NCBI GenBank assembly: GCA_023382675.1
Contig: JAHDWN010000003.1
Coordinates: 156,038-220,037, forward strand
Source of the DNA: Anaerolineae bacterium
GTDB taxonomy: Bacteria; Chloroflexota; Anaerolineae; Aggregatilineales; Phototrophicaceae
Reading direction: 5' to 3'
Length of the DNA: 64,000 nucleotides
How positions within the stretch are numbered: the first letter of the stretch is position 1; each line of letters opens with the position of its first letter. The notes beneath the pieces are model-generated. The model was given only the letters and a program-made list of their open reading frames with translations. It did no database searches and had not been told where the DNA came from. The translations under genes and the position numbers were made by a program. Shown one piece after another: positions 1-11,640 of the stretch.

Positions 1-2
1 CG

Positions 3-458
3 CTTTTCCAGGCGGTGTCACATCCGGGGCATTGGGTGTTCGTGTCTCAGGGCAAAACACGCCAGTTGATCCAGTGGGGACTGGCGATGGCACTGGTTGA
101 AGGTGCGGCTTATCTTGTCGGCGCGGCCCTGGGGTCGATTGAGACCGTCGCGCTCGCGCACGCCGTCGTCAACGTGTTCCTGATGGTGTTCACGCTCAGA
201 CTGATCGAAAACGCCATCGGCTTGAGACCTATCGACATCCTCAAGAATGTTGCCCACGTGTTCGTGGCGGCGGCGCTCATGGGGGCTGTGGTGTGGGTCA
301 TGCGCTCGTTGATTCCGCCGGGGTGGCTGCCATGGCAGCAGTTTCTGATTCTGGTGTGCGCGGGCGCCGTGATTTACGTTGCCATCGTCTCACTCTTCCG
401 CATTCCGAGCGCATTCGAGGCCTACCAGCACGTGCGGATGCGCTTCAAGCACAGCTAA
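3..458 (+). CDS. Polysaccharide flippase/MOP-family membrane protein, C-terminal part (5' truncated by window edge)
   Basis: Frame is open to the window start (LFQAVSHPGHWVFVSQGKTRQLIQWG...); several hydrophobic helices; first gene of a glycosyltransferase-rich cluster. Confidence 0.65.
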   Translation, partial: LFQAVSHPGHWVFVSQGKTRQLIQWGLAMALVEGAAYLVGAALGSIETVALAHAVVNVFLMVFTLRLIENAIGLRPIDILKNVAHVFVAAALMGAVVWVMRSLIPPGWLPWQQFLILVCAGAVIYVAIVSLFRIPSAFEAYQHVRMRFKHS

Positions 459-477
459 CTATCCTTGGGGCATACTT

Positions 478-1662
478 ATGTCGCTCGCTGTTCTTTCAAC
501 ACATCCGATCCAGTATCATGCACCGGTGTATCGTGTGCTGCAGGCGGAGTTCGATATTCCTGTGACCGTAATCTACGGATCAGACTTCAGTGTCTCTGGA
601 TATCATGATCGGGAATTCGGCGTGGAGTTCGCATGGGATACGGATCTGGTCAGCGGTTACGATGCAATCTTCTTGTCTCAGATCGCAGAGGGCGGTGCAA
701 GGGATTCGCGACGTGTCTCTTCCAACGGCGCTGAGCAACACCTCGCCCGCATAAATCCAAAAGCTGTTTTGCTGCAAGGCTATAGTACGCCGTTTCATCG
801 GCGTGCCTTCTGGACAGCGTGGCGTACCCGAGCTCCCCTTTTGCTGCGCGCCGAAACCACTGATCATGCTTTGCAGCGAGGCAGAGCCAAGCGTATCGTT
901 CGCGACACGTTACTGCGTGCGCTCTACAGTCAGTTCTCTCGTCTGCTTTATATTGGCAACAATTCGAAAGCGCACTATCTTCGCCTTGGTTGCCAGGAAT
1001 CACGGCTCACGTTTTCACCCTACTGTGTCGATACAGCCGTTTTCAGACTCGACGCTGAGGAGCGAGACCGCTTACGTTCTGATGCTCGTGCAGAAGTCGA
1101 CGTTGATTCGTCAGCGATTGTTCTTCTCTTTTCCGGCAAACTGTCTCAACGAAAAGGCCCTCAGCTTATCTTACAGGCTGCAAAGACGCTTCCAGACGAA
1201 TTGCGTCAACGAATTGTGGTGCTTTTCATGGGCGACGGCGATATGCGATCTGCATTGGAGCAGCTTGCGTTGAGCGCGCCGACGGTTGACATCCGACTGC
1301 TAGGATTCAAGAACCAGTCACTGCTTAGTCGCTATTATCATGCTGCCGATCTCATGATTCTGCCAAGTCAGACGGGTGAGACGTGGGGCCTGGTTGTCAA
1401 CGAAGCGCTGCATCATGGCCTGCCCTGTATCGTATCCGACCGCGTCGGTTGTGCTCCCGATCTCGTCAAGCCAGGAATCACCGGCGAAGTATTCGCTGTG
1501 GATTCGGTTACGGAGTTGGCAGCTGCCATTCAGCGGGGCATACAGTTGCTTCAGAAGCCGGATACGCGGCAACGCTGTCTTGAGCTCATCAGTCACTACA
1601 CCGTTCGAGCGGCCGCCAGTGGGATAGCGCAAGCCTACCGAGAGGTCACACAACAGGTGTAA
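478..1662 (+). CDS. Glycosyltransferase family 4
   Basis: MSLAVLSTHPIQYHAPVYRVL N-terminus; GT-B C-domain features LLFSGKLSQRKGPQLILQA and ILPSQTGETWGLVVNEALHHGLPCIVSD; ATG at 478 preferred over the ORF-track start at 379. Confidence 0.88.
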   Translation: MSLAVLSTHPIQYHAPVYRVLQAEFDIPVTVIYGSDFSVSGYHDREFGVEFAWDTDLVSGYDAIFLSQIAEGGARDSRRVSSNGAEQHLARINPKAVLLQGYSTPFHRRAFWTAWRTRAPLLLRAETTDHALQRGRAKRIVRDTLLRALYSQFSRLLYIGNNSKAHYLRLGCQESRLTFSPYCVDTAVFRLDAEERDRLRSDARAEVDVDSSAIVLLFSGKLSQRKGPQLILQAAKTLPDELRQRIVVLFMGDGDMRSALEQLALSAPTVDIRLLGFKNQSLLSRYYHAADLMILPSQTGETWGLVVNEALHHGLPCIVSDRVGCAPDLVKPGITGEVFAVDSVTELAAAIQRGIQLLQKPDTRQRCLELISHYTVRAAASGIAQAYREVTQQV

Positions 1663-1673
1663 GGTACAGGCGG

Positions 1674-2417
1674 TCACTTTGCAAGGATTTCATCTGTAGT
1701 GGCGACAGTTTCTCCGACAATAGGTGAGAGTTCGTATCCCAACCCGTACAGCAGCTTGCAGCAAGCGTCATGCACCTCCGTTCCATGTGTTGCCAGAAAG
1801 ATCATGGGGCGGTGATTTCTCAAAGTATCCATTGCTCCTTTCAGAGCCAGAAGTTCAGCGCCCTCGATGTCGATCTTGAGGTGAGTTGGAGGCGCAATCT
1901 CTCCGCTGAGGACCAAGCGGTCGATGCTAACCTGAGATACCTGCAAATCGTTCCCCAAAGGTAGTTGAACGATGTAGCCTTGTGACCGGTCAGGGACTTT
2001 TCGAAAGAATATCGTTCCCGGTTCTTTGGCAACAGCGACTTCAAACAGCGTTACATTTGAAATCCTGTTGAGTTGAATATGGGATTTCAAGTATTTGACA
2101 TTCTCTGGGAGGGGTTCAAACGCTACAACTTTGCCCTGATCACCGACGAGTTTCGAAAACAGCAGTGTGTAGTATCCAACATGGGCTCCGATGTCATAGA
2201 CAATACTTGCCTGCGGGATCAAGCTCGAGAGGAGGCGTTGTTTCTTGAATTCGTAGCTTCCAAGCCAACAACCATGAGTGCTCGAACCCGCTATCCATTT
2301 GTATCCTCTCAATTCACCTTGAAGAACTGGCAATACCGTATTGGGGGGAATCAGTCGGAGAGGAATACGTGCTAACATTCCCACAACAGATGTTCGAGAA
2401 ATGCCTGAAAAGTTCAT
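1674..2417 (-). CDS. FkbM family methyltransferase
   Basis: VYDIGAHVGYYTLLFSKLVGDQGKVVAFEPLPENVKYLKSHIQLN and HLKIDIEGAELLALKGA motifs. Confidence 0.88.
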   Translation of the reverse strand: MNFSGISRTSVVGMLARIPLRLIPPNTVLPVLQGELRGYKWIAGSSTHGCWLGSYEFKKQRLLSSLIPQASIVYDIGAHVGYYTLLFSKLVGDQGKVVAFEPLPENVKYLKSHIQLNRISNVTLFEVAVAKEPGTIFFRKVPDRSQGYIVQLPLGNDLQVSQVSIDRLVLSGEIAPPTHLKIDIEGAELLALKGAMDTLRNHRPMIFLATHGTEVHDACCKLLYGLGYELSPIVGETVATTDEILAK

Positions 2418-2562
2418 GGGTATAAGGCCTTTCGATGAGTAGCTGACGTCGGACTAGTCAACCCAGCATTCCGCCATATGTGTAATATACTTCTCAGAGA
2501 CAACTTCGTGGTTTGTTTTATTATGCAAGGAATTGGCTTGAGCAAGCTATGGGTGTTGCACT

Positions 2563-3987
2563 ATGCACACTGAATTCACGTTGATTCTTGTTGTGTGGGT
2601 TATCACTGTCGCCATTCTTGGCATCTATTATTGGCGCAAACGGGAATCCAGCGCGGGCGTGGTGCTCACCTATGTCGCTTTGTTTTCTGGCTCTCACGCA
2701 ATGCAGGGCGCGGTCTATGCCATGCCCTGGTATACGCCGCGTTTCGAGCCAGCTTTGATATTTGCGGGTTTTGTCCAGAGCACCATCGGGCTGATCAGCC
2801 TTGCGGTTACGGTCATGATTTTCGTTCCGGTTGTGCGACAGGCTATCCGGAAGTCAAGATCATCACTGCCACAGACTTCGCCAATGCTTATAGACGAACC
2901 TCAATCTTCGTCCAGACTGCCAATGTTCTATATTGCTACTGGCCTCATCGCTTATTTCATTCTCACACCTATATTTTCGAGTGTGCCGACGGTAAGCGCC
3001 TTTATCGGCGGCCTCTACCGTCTGGTTCACATCGGCCTGGCTCTGGCTTTCTGGCAGGTCTTCACGAGCCCTAAGCGCAATTCCTTCAGACTCTTTGTAC
3101 TCATCGGCCTGACAATGTTCTGGCCCTTGGTCACCATCACCAATGAAGGGTTTCTGGGGTTCGGGCTTTGGCCGACAGTTTTCATATTCATATTTGTGAT
3201 GCTGCGACAGCGCCGCTATGTTGTGCCTCTGGTTCTAATACTAATTGCTTTTTATCTCGGCCTGTCTCTGATCGTGACCTACTATGGTGAACGACCTGTC
3301 ATTCGCGGCGTCGTTTGGGGTGAGAGCGAATTCGAAACACGCGTCAATACGTTGATCCAGGTGATTGAGAAGAATACGCGCGCCTTCAATATCTATGACG
3401 GGCAGCAGTTGTCTTATATTGATGAGAGACTAGGACTCAATCGCCTGGTCGGACTGGGGATCCGACGCCTGGATACGGGCATCAATCAATATGCCGGGGG
3501 AGAGACTATCCTGAATGCGGCGCTGATGATCATCCCACGGGCAATCTGGCCGGAAAAACCGATTGAATTGGGCGGGCAAGCAATGGTGAATCTATATACC
3601 GGTGTCTATATGTACGGCGACACCACCGTAGCGCTGGGACAGGTACTGGAATTCTATGTGAACTTCGGTACAGTGGGAGTCATTGCCGGATTCATTGTCT
3701 TTGGTTTGCTGCTCGCTGCGGTCGATCAGGGTAGCGTACGTGCTCTCAAAGCTGGAAACTACTACAGTGCGGCGCTGTGGTTGATACCTGCATTTGGACT
3801 GCTGCTTCCGGAAAACAATCTGATCGCAGTCGTGGGTAGTAGTGTTTCAGGTTGGCTCACGTTGGTTGCCTTTAACATGATCCCTTTTCTATTGTTCTCA
3901 AGTAGATGGCGGACTCGCCTTGGCGGAGAGGCAAAACACGCTGCATCGTCAAACTCCGTCATTGGAGACATTTCTTCCACCCAATGA
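2563..3987 (+). CDS. Multi-pass membrane protein, probable O-antigen polymerase-like (Wzy-type) protein
   Basis: 474 aa, many TM segments, large extracytoplasmic loop, located inside a glycan cluster. Confidence 0.6.
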   Translation: MHTEFTLILVVWVITVAILGIYYWRKRESSAGVVLTYVALFSGSHAMQGAVYAMPWYTPRFEPALIFAGFVQSTIGLISLAVTVMIFVPVVRQAIRKSRSSLPQTSPMLIDEPQSSSRLPMFYIATGLIAYFILTPIFSSVPTVSAFIGGLYRLVHIGLALAFWQVFTSPKRNSFRLFVLIGLTMFWPLVTITNEGFLGFGLWPTVFIFIFVMLRQRRYVVPLVLILIAFYLGLSLIVTYYGERPVIRGVVWGESEFETRVNTLIQVIEKNTRAFNIYDGQQLSYIDERLGLNRLVGLGIRRLDTGINQYAGGETILNAALMIIPRAIWPEKPIELGGQAMVNLYTGVYMYGDTTVALGQVLEFYVNFGTVGVIAGFIVFGLLLAAVDQGSVRALKAGNYYSAALWLIPAFGLLLPENNLIAVVGSSVSGWLTLVAFNMIPFLLFSSRWRTRLGGEAKHAASSNSVIGDISSTQ

Positions 3988-4905
3988 TGTTGATACCCAC
4001 TGTTCTGAACTTTTCTGCGGTATCGTTGCGAGCGCAGTGATCAAGGTTCGGAGTGAGATCGCGAACTTCGAAAGATCGCAACTTAGAGAGGCACGCCCCA
4101 TCCTACGCAAAGCGAAGGACGCAGTCTTGATCTGTAATGCACCATATTCGAGTCTACTTAGGTGATAGCTGTAGCGCTTTCCAATACGCATCGCCTGATG
4201 AAGGTCCGTGTCAAGCCGTCGAGCCTTTGCCGACACGCTTGTTGGATGTCGGCGCCAGATCAGGGGGGCTTCTTTGAGATATCGGACCGACCAGCCCGAA
4301 CTCAAGGTGCGAAGAAGCCATTCATAGTCGCTGTTGTAAGTGAATTCGGAATCGAATGGGCCTATCGTCTGAAATGCAGATGTCCTGATGGCGGCTCCCG
4401 AAATGTGCCACCAGCAGCCTGTGCGGAGTGAAAATCTCACAGAGGTAGTATTTCCCAACTTTTCATCTGCTGAGACATGAATATCGATACTATTCGGAAT
4501 AATGGTTCCGTCAGGAAGCAAATTATCCCAGTTCGTACTGACAGAGGCGACCCGCTCCGAACTCTCGGAAATTCCCTTATACATTAGCTCTATCCAATCT
4601 GGCTTGACCAGATCGTCGGAATGCAAAATAATCACCCAATCGATCCCTTTTTCGGCGAGAATCGAAATCGATTGGCTCACGTTGGCCCATTGTCCAACGT
4701 GACTTTCGTGTCTGATGATTCTGTAGTCCAGCGCTGATTGACGACAGATTGCTTCAGCGATCTCGAGAGAGTTATCCTGAGAGCCATCATCTGCAAAGGC
4801 TACCGTTTCAATCGCATCGAGACCTTTGCACTGAAGCAGCGAATTGAGTGTGTCGCCAATTGTCTCAGCACTGTTATAGATTGGGATGAGGACTGCAAGG
4901 CGCAT
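3949..4905 (-). CDS. Glycosyltransferase family 2
   Basis: MRLAVLIPIYNSAETIGDTLNSLLQC...VAFADDGSQDNSLEIAEAI...VIILHSDD; GT-A fold signatures. Confidence 0.9.
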   Translation of the reverse strand: MRLAVLIPIYNSAETIGDTLNSLLQCKGLDAIETVAFADDGSQDNSLEIAEAICRQSALDYRIIRHESHVGQWANVSQSISILAEKGIDWVIILHSDDLVKPDWIELMYKGISESSERVASVSTNWDNLLPDGTIIPNSIDIHVSADEKLGNTTSVRFSLRTGCWWHISGAAIRTSAFQTIGPFDSEFTYNSDYEWLLRTLSSGWSVRYLKEAPLIWRRHPTSVSAKARRLDTDLHQAMRIGKRYSYHLSRLEYGALQIKTASFALRRMGRASLSCDLSKFAISLRTLITALATIPQKSSEQWVSTSLGGRNVSNDGV

Positions 4906-4966
4906 AGTACTTCCGAGATTATGGGTGAATCGCTAAACTCACATGGGAAGTGGAATTCAACCTGGA

Positions 4967-5800
4967 TCAGTTATTCTTGGTAGCCACAAGACCGAATTGG
5001 GATGAGTCACGATAGACGAATTGGCATTGTACATTTTTATCAATATGCCGAAGATAATTGATGATTTCCTGCGGATGAGCTGGATAGACTGCGTCACAAT
5101 CTGGCACAAAGCCATGAAGGTGAAGACATCGTGGATCGGCAAGAATGGGAAAATCGAACTGACCATCGCTTATCTGTTGGACCCGGTACTTCCGCATTTG
5201 TGCAATGCGAATCTTGTTGTCAACCAATGTCAGAAATGCGTCGAGAACCTTACCTTCCCTCAATTTATCACGGCCCTGACCATAGCTGAAACCTGATCGC
5301 TCAGACGCCATTGGCTTGTGAGAAAAATCAGGCGCAACGATGAGTAGTTGCCCTTTGTCCCGGAGAAGTCGCCAGGACTCCCGCAGAAATTCTGCCGGAA
5401 AGACCAGATGCTCGATGACAAACATGGAGGCGACTACATCAAAGGATGCGTCTCTGAAAGGAACGGCTTCTGCACTGGCTGAAACATATTTGTTGCGCCC
5501 TCCCAGGCTTGGATTTAGATCAAGACCGACATAATTGATGGAACCAACCAGGCGCTCAATTTCATGCGCTGCTTCGCCTTTCCCGCATCCGACTTCAAGT
5601 ACGTCGGCCTGAGCGGGTATCCGTTGACACACAGCGATCTGAGCATCATGGGTACCCTCTGTCCAGTTCACATTGTGTCCGGAAATCCATGTATCATGAT
5701 ATTGCTGTGAACTATAGTAAATCCGCATTCGTTGCTGGAGTTTGAGAAGTAATTCGCGATTTTCACCGGAAATCGAGGTATGGTATTTGTCTACTCGCAT
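4967..5800 (-). CDS. Class I SAM-dependent methyltransferase
   Basis: DVLEVGCGKGEAAHEIERLVG...VPFRDASFDVVASMFVIEHL. Confidence 0.85.
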   Translation of the reverse strand: MRVDKYHTSISGENRELLLKLQQRMRIYYSSQQYHDTWISGHNVNWTEGTHDAQIAVCQRIPAQADVLEVGCGKGEAAHEIERLVGSINYVGLDLNPSLGGRNKYVSASAEAVPFRDASFDVVASMFVIEHLVFPAEFLRESWRLLRDKGQLLIVAPDFSHKPMASERSGFSYGQGRDKLREGKVLDAFLTLVDNKIRIAQMRKYRVQQISDGQFDFPILADPRCLHLHGFVPDCDAVYPAHPQEIINYLRHIDKNVQCQFVYRDSSQFGLVATKNN

Positions 5801-5939
5801 TGTCGCCACAATTTCGTCGAGACTGTCAATTAAAGTTTATAAGCACCTGCATCATATGGCAACATGTGACCAAACATTTGGATAACAGCTGTAAGGAGCA
5901 ATTCTCATCGACGTACCTCTAGCGTCTGCCCGCCGCTGT

Positions 5940-7058
5940 TTGCTGGCGCTCGCAGGCGGCATCGCCGTCGCCAACCGCTCGGTGGTTCATGCGCTCATCG
6001 ATGCGGGCTACCAAGTCGATCTCCTAGGGCTGAACGAGCCGGGCACATCATCGGCGTATGATCGGTTTTCTGGTGTCCACGCGCGGGGGTTCGACAACAG
6101 CAAGGCACGCTTCACGCTCGCTGTCTGGCGCGCGCTGCTGGCACACCGTTATGCGTTCGTCTTTTGCGATCACGTCAATCTGGCGATGATCTTGCTGCCG
6201 TTCAGCCTGTTGAACTGGGTGCGCTGTATCGTCCGGCTGAACGGCGTTGAGGTCTTTGCGCCGCTGCCGAATCGCGAGGGGCGGCTGGGGCTGTCCGCCG
6301 CGACTGTCCCGATGGCGATCTCGGATCATACCAAGGAGCGGGTTCTGGCGCAGTTTCCGCATTTGCCGGTCGTCACCTGCGATCTGTCGATCGACCCGGC
6401 GGCAAGCGAGCAAGCGCTGACGTCGCCAGGCGCGGTGTCAGAAACGATCACCTTGGAAGCTGTCGACGGCTCATTTCAGCGCCTGGGGTCACGCGTTCTG
6501 CTCCATGTAGGGCGGATGAGTGCTCTGCAGCGTCACAAGGGGCACGATACGATGATCCGGGCGCTGCCGCTGATCCGCGCGCAGTTTCCCGACGTCCAGC
6601 TCGTGCTCGCCGGTAAGGGCAGTGATCGGGAAAGGCTGCTGGCGCTGGCGCATACGCTCCCAGAAGATACTCAACGGGCGATTTTTATGCCCGGTTTTGT
6701 GGCCGACGCAGATTTGCAAAAGCTCTATCGACAGTGTTTTCTATTTGCTATGCCCAGCCGCGGAGAAGGCTTTGGTCTGGTTTATCTTGAAGCGATGCGC
6801 TGGGGCAAACCCTGCCTGGGCAGCAATCTGGATGCGGCGCAGTGCATCATCCGCGACGCCGAAACCGGCATCCTGGTCGATGATCCGGATGATCCACAGG
6901 AAGCTGCCGCGCGGATTATTGACCTCTTGAAAGACCCGGCACGCGCGGACAGGTTGGGGCAGGCAGGATACCAACGCTTGTGTGATCGCTTTCTCTATCC
7001 GCAGTTCAGACAGCGCTTTCTGGCGCTGGTAACGGGTGAGCGTCATGCCCAGCCATAA
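5940..7058 (+). CDS. Glycosyltransferase family 4 (true start possibly upstream near 5901-5907)
   Basis: AGGIAVANRSVVHALIDAGYQVDLLG; VLLHVGRMSALQRHKGHDTMIRAL; AMPSRGEGFGLVYLEAMRWGKPCLGS. Confidence 0.85.
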   Translation: MLALAGGIAVANRSVVHALIDAGYQVDLLGLNEPGTSSAYDRFSGVHARGFDNSKARFTLAVWRALLAHRYAFVFCDHVNLAMILLPFSLLNWVRCIVRLNGVEVFAPLPNREGRLGLSAATVPMAISDHTKERVLAQFPHLPVVTCDLSIDPAASEQALTSPGAVSETITLEAVDGSFQRLGSRVLLHVGRMSALQRHKGHDTMIRALPLIRAQFPDVQLVLAGKGSDRERLLALAHTLPEDTQRAIFMPGFVADADLQKLYRQCFLFAMPSRGEGFGLVYLEAMRWGKPCLGSNLDAAQCIIRDAETGILVDDPDDPQEAAARIIDLLKDPARADRLGQAGYQRLCDRFLYPQFRQRFLALVTGERHAQP

Positions 7059-8217
7059 ACCCCGGATACTGATTCTCATCGAGCATTATCTGCCCGGTTT
7101 CCTGGGCGGGGGGCCAATCCGCACAACAGTGAACATGGTCGATTGGCTCGGCGATGAGTTCGATTTCAGCATTCTGACGAGCGATTGTGAGTTCGGCGAT
7201 TCGACGCCGTATCCGGGGATTGAGCCGGGAAATTGGTATCAGCGTGGCAAAGCGCGTGTGCGTTATCTGGCTGCGCATGAACGCACGCTTCCGGTGTTTC
7301 GGCGGCATTTGCGCGAGACACCCTACGATCTGCTCTATTTGAATTCGGTCTTCGCGAACTCCACTGTTTATTCGTTGCTACTGAATCGGCTGGGGCAACT
7401 TCCGGGTCGGCCTATCATCGTTGCTGCGCGAGGCAATCTCAGTGTAAGTGCACTCAATCTCAAGGCGAGAAAAAAACAGGTCTTTCTCATTCCTGCAAAG
7501 CTGTTTGGCCTGTATCGCGACGTGATCTGGGACGCCACGAGCGAAGCTGAACGCCAGGACATCATGCGCGTCTTCGGCAGTGACGCGGCCAGACGCATCG
7601 AACTCGTTCCGAATTTGCCCCAGACGCTGCCGCACGATTCTCAACCTACGCCGACCGTCAAGCGATCGGGAGCCGCCCGAATCGGCTTCCTCGGCAGGGT
7701 ATCGCCGATGAAGAATCTGACCTTTGCGCTGGAAACACTCCGCAGCATCCAGGGCAAGGTCGAATTCGACATCTGGGGGCCAATCGAGGATGAGGCGTAT
7801 TGGCAGCGCTGCCGCACGATCATCGAGACGCTGCCCGCCAGCGTGAATGTCAGCCTCAAAGGCGCGGTTGCGCCCGATCAGGTGGCGGCGGTCATGCAGG
7901 GCTACCACCTGTTCTTTCTGCCATCTCTCAGCGAAAATTTCGGCCACGTGATTTTGGAAGCGCTGTGCGCGGGCTGCCCGGTGCTCACCAGCGACCAGAC
8001 GCCCTGGAAGGAACTGGCTGATCACGGTGCAGGCTGGGCGCTGCCACTGGACAACCCGGAAGCGTTCAGGCAGCGCGTGCAGCAGATTGTCGACATGGAC
8101 GCTGAGGCCATGCAGGACATGGTCAATCACGCCGCGCGCTACGGGCGCTCGTACATTGAGAATACGCCCGCTGTCGAAGCGATGCGCAGCTTCTTGCGCC
8201 GCCTTGCCTCGCCGTGA
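7036..8217 (+). CDS. Glycosyltransferase family 4
   Basis: GTG start overlapping the previous gene (MSVMPSHKPRILILIEHYLPGFLGGGPIRTTVNMVDWL; a second start, ATG, at 7045); FLPSLSENFGHVILEALCAGCPVLTSDQTPW. Confidence 0.88.
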   Translation: MSVMPSHKPRILILIEHYLPGFLGGGPIRTTVNMVDWLGDEFDFSILTSDCEFGDSTPYPGIEPGNWYQRGKARVRYLAAHERTLPVFRRHLRETPYDLLYLNSVFANSTVYSLLLNRLGQLPGRPIIVAARGNLSVSALNLKARKKQVFLIPAKLFGLYRDVIWDATSEAERQDIMRVFGSDAARRIELVPNLPQTLPHDSQPTPTVKRSGAARIGFLGRVSPMKNLTFALETLRSIQGKVEFDIWGPIEDEAYWQRCRTIIETLPASVNVSLKGAVAPDQVAAVMQGYHLFFLPSLSENFGHVILEALCAGCPVLTSDQTPWKELADHGAGWALPLDNPEAFRQRVQQIVDMDAEAMQDMVNHAARYGRSYIENTPAVEAMRSFLRRLASP

Positions 8218-8341
8218 GGCAGGGCATACGCGCCATCGTTCACCGTTGGTTCAGCGCTTTTCTGCTAGACTATTTGAGGAGCGTCCAGCCGGACGCCATC
8301 CGACAGCTTGCTCACGGTTTCAACGCTAAGGGACGCAATCA

Positions 8342-10093
8342 ATGGCAGTGATTCTTGGCATCAACACGCATCACGCCGGCTCATCCGCTGCGCTCGTTGT
8401 GGATGGTATACCGGTCGCGGCGGTGGCGGAAGAACGCTTGAACCGCGTGAAATACTATGCCGGGTTTCCCAAACTGAGTGTGCTCAAAGTCCTCGAGATC
8501 GGCGGCATCTCCTTCCGGGAGATCGATTATGTCGCCGTCGGGCGCGACGCCAACGCCAACCTGTCTCGCAAAGTCGAATACGTGGTGCGCAACCCAAGCA
8601 AGCTGCTCAATCTGGTCAAGATCAGGAGCGCGCGCACGGCGCTCGGCGATCTCAAGCAGCTACTCGTGGAGGAGTGCGGGGCGAACCCTGCCGATCTGCG
8701 CTTTGAGCAGATCAATGTCGAGCATCACCTGGCGCACATTGCTAGCGCCTATTATGTGTCGCCGTGGGAACATGCCGCCGGGTTCAGCATGGATGGTTCG
8801 GGCGATTTCGTGACCTGTATGCTGGCGGAATGCCGCGGGCAGGAGATTGAGATCAAGCAGCGGGTCTATGTGCCACATTCGCTGGGGTCGCTCTATTCGA
8901 TGGTTTGCCAGTACATCGGCTATGGCAAATATGGCGACGAAGGCAAGGTCATGGGTCTGGCTCCCTATGGCGAGGCCGCCTACATGGACACGTTTCGCGA
9001 CATGGTATCCACGACCGGCAATGCCTTCGAACTAAATCCGGCCTACTTCATGCCCTTCGGCTCGAACCAGGGCGTGGAGATGAACGAAAAAGGCGAAATG
9101 ATCCTTCTGCGCCACTATTCCGACAAAATAACGGAGTTGTTCGGCAGTCCGCGTGAACCCTACACAGAAATCGCCAAGCGCGACATGGATCTGGCCTTCT
9201 GTTTGCAGCAGACCTTCGAAGACATCTACATGCACATGCTCAACGTGCTGCACCGGCAGGTGCCGGCCGAGCGCATCGCCATGGCAGGCGGCGCAGTCCT
9301 CAACAGCGTTGCCAATGGCAAGCTCTTCGACGAGACGCCGTTCCGCGAGACATGCATCCAACCGGCTGCTGGCGACGAAGGCCTATCGCTGGGGGCGGCG
9401 CTCTACGTCAGCCAGTCCGTGCTCCACGAGCCACGACGTTACGTCATGCAGGATGCTTATCTCGGCCCCGAATACAGCCCCGCCGCGACCAAATCTGCCT
9501 TGGATGCCGCCCACGTGGACTATCAGCAGCTACCGCGCGAGCAGCTTTTGCAGGCGACCGTCGCTGAAATCGAGCAGGGCAATGTCGTCGGCTGGTTTCA
9601 GGGGCGGATGGAGTGGGGGCCGCGCGCGCTCGGCAACCGGTCGATCCTGGCGCATCCGGGTCTCGAAAACATGAAGGATGTGCTCAACGCGCGCATCAAA
9701 CGCCGCGAATGGTTTCGCCCGTTTGCGCCGGTCGTGCTCGCCGAACGGCAGACGGAGATTTTCGAGTATCATCACCCGTCGCCTTTTATGCTGCACGTCT
9801 ACAAGATCAAGCCGGAATGGCGCGCACGGCTGGCTGCTGTGCGCCACGTCGATGATACCGGACGCCTCCAGACCGTCTCGCGCGACGAGAATCCGCTCTA
9901 CTACGATCTCGTCCAAGCATTTGGCGAGCGCACCGGCATCCCGGTGTTGATCAACACCAGCTTCAACGAGAACGAGCCGATCATCTGCACGCCGGAAGAA
10001 GCAGTCGATTGCTATCTGCGCACGCGCATGGATACGCTCGTCATCGGCGATTACCTGTGCCGAAAACCGGCGTCGGATGAGGCGGAACAATAA
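8342..10093 (+). CDS. Carbamoyltransferase, NodU/HypF-C type
   Basis: VILGINTHHAGSSAALVVDG; VEHHLAHIASAYY; MAGGAVLNSVANGKL; GRMEWGPRALGNRSILAHP; GIPVLINTSFNENEPIICTPEEA. Confidence 0.93.
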   Translation: MAVILGINTHHAGSSAALVVDGIPVAAVAEERLNRVKYYAGFPKLSVLKVLEIGGISFREIDYVAVGRDANANLSRKVEYVVRNPSKLLNLVKIRSARTALGDLKQLLVEECGANPADLRFEQINVEHHLAHIASAYYVSPWEHAAGFSMDGSGDFVTCMLAECRGQEIEIKQRVYVPHSLGSLYSMVCQYIGYGKYGDEGKVMGLAPYGEAAYMDTFRDMVSTTGNAFELNPAYFMPFGSNQGVEMNEKGEMILLRHYSDKITELFGSPREPYTEIAKRDMDLAFCLQQTFEDIYMHMLNVLHRQVPAERIAMAGGAVLNSVANGKLFDETPFRETCIQPAAGDEGLSLGAALYVSQSVLHEPRRYVMQDAYLGPEYSPAATKSALDAAHVDYQQLPREQLLQATVAEIEQGNVVGWFQGRMEWGPRALGNRSILAHPGLENMKDVLNARIKRREWFRPFAPVVLAERQTEIFEYHHPSPFMLHVYKIKPEWRARLAAVRHVDDTGRLQTVSRDENPLYYDLVQAFGERTGIPVLINTSFNENEPIICTPEEAVDCYLRTRMDTLVIGDYLCRKPASDEAEQ

Positions 10094-10115
10094 GGGCCTG
10101 GCGATGCCAAGCCCT
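10093..10115. terminator. Hairpin between convergent genes (agggcctggc-gat-gccaagccct), no clear T-tract
   Basis: 10-bp stem with one G:U-type mismatch just after the carbamoyltransferase stop. Confidence 0.4.
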
Positions 10116-10138
10116 GATGAAGGTCAGAAGATCGTGCG

Positions 10139-11637
<1,499 letters not shown>

Positions 11638-11640
<3 letters not shown>

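Noticed and set aside
3949-3987. Overlap of the polymerase-like gene end with the GT2 gene end as a possible frameshift
   Set aside because: Convergent 39-nt 3' overlap is plausible, and both reading frames carry sensible C-termini
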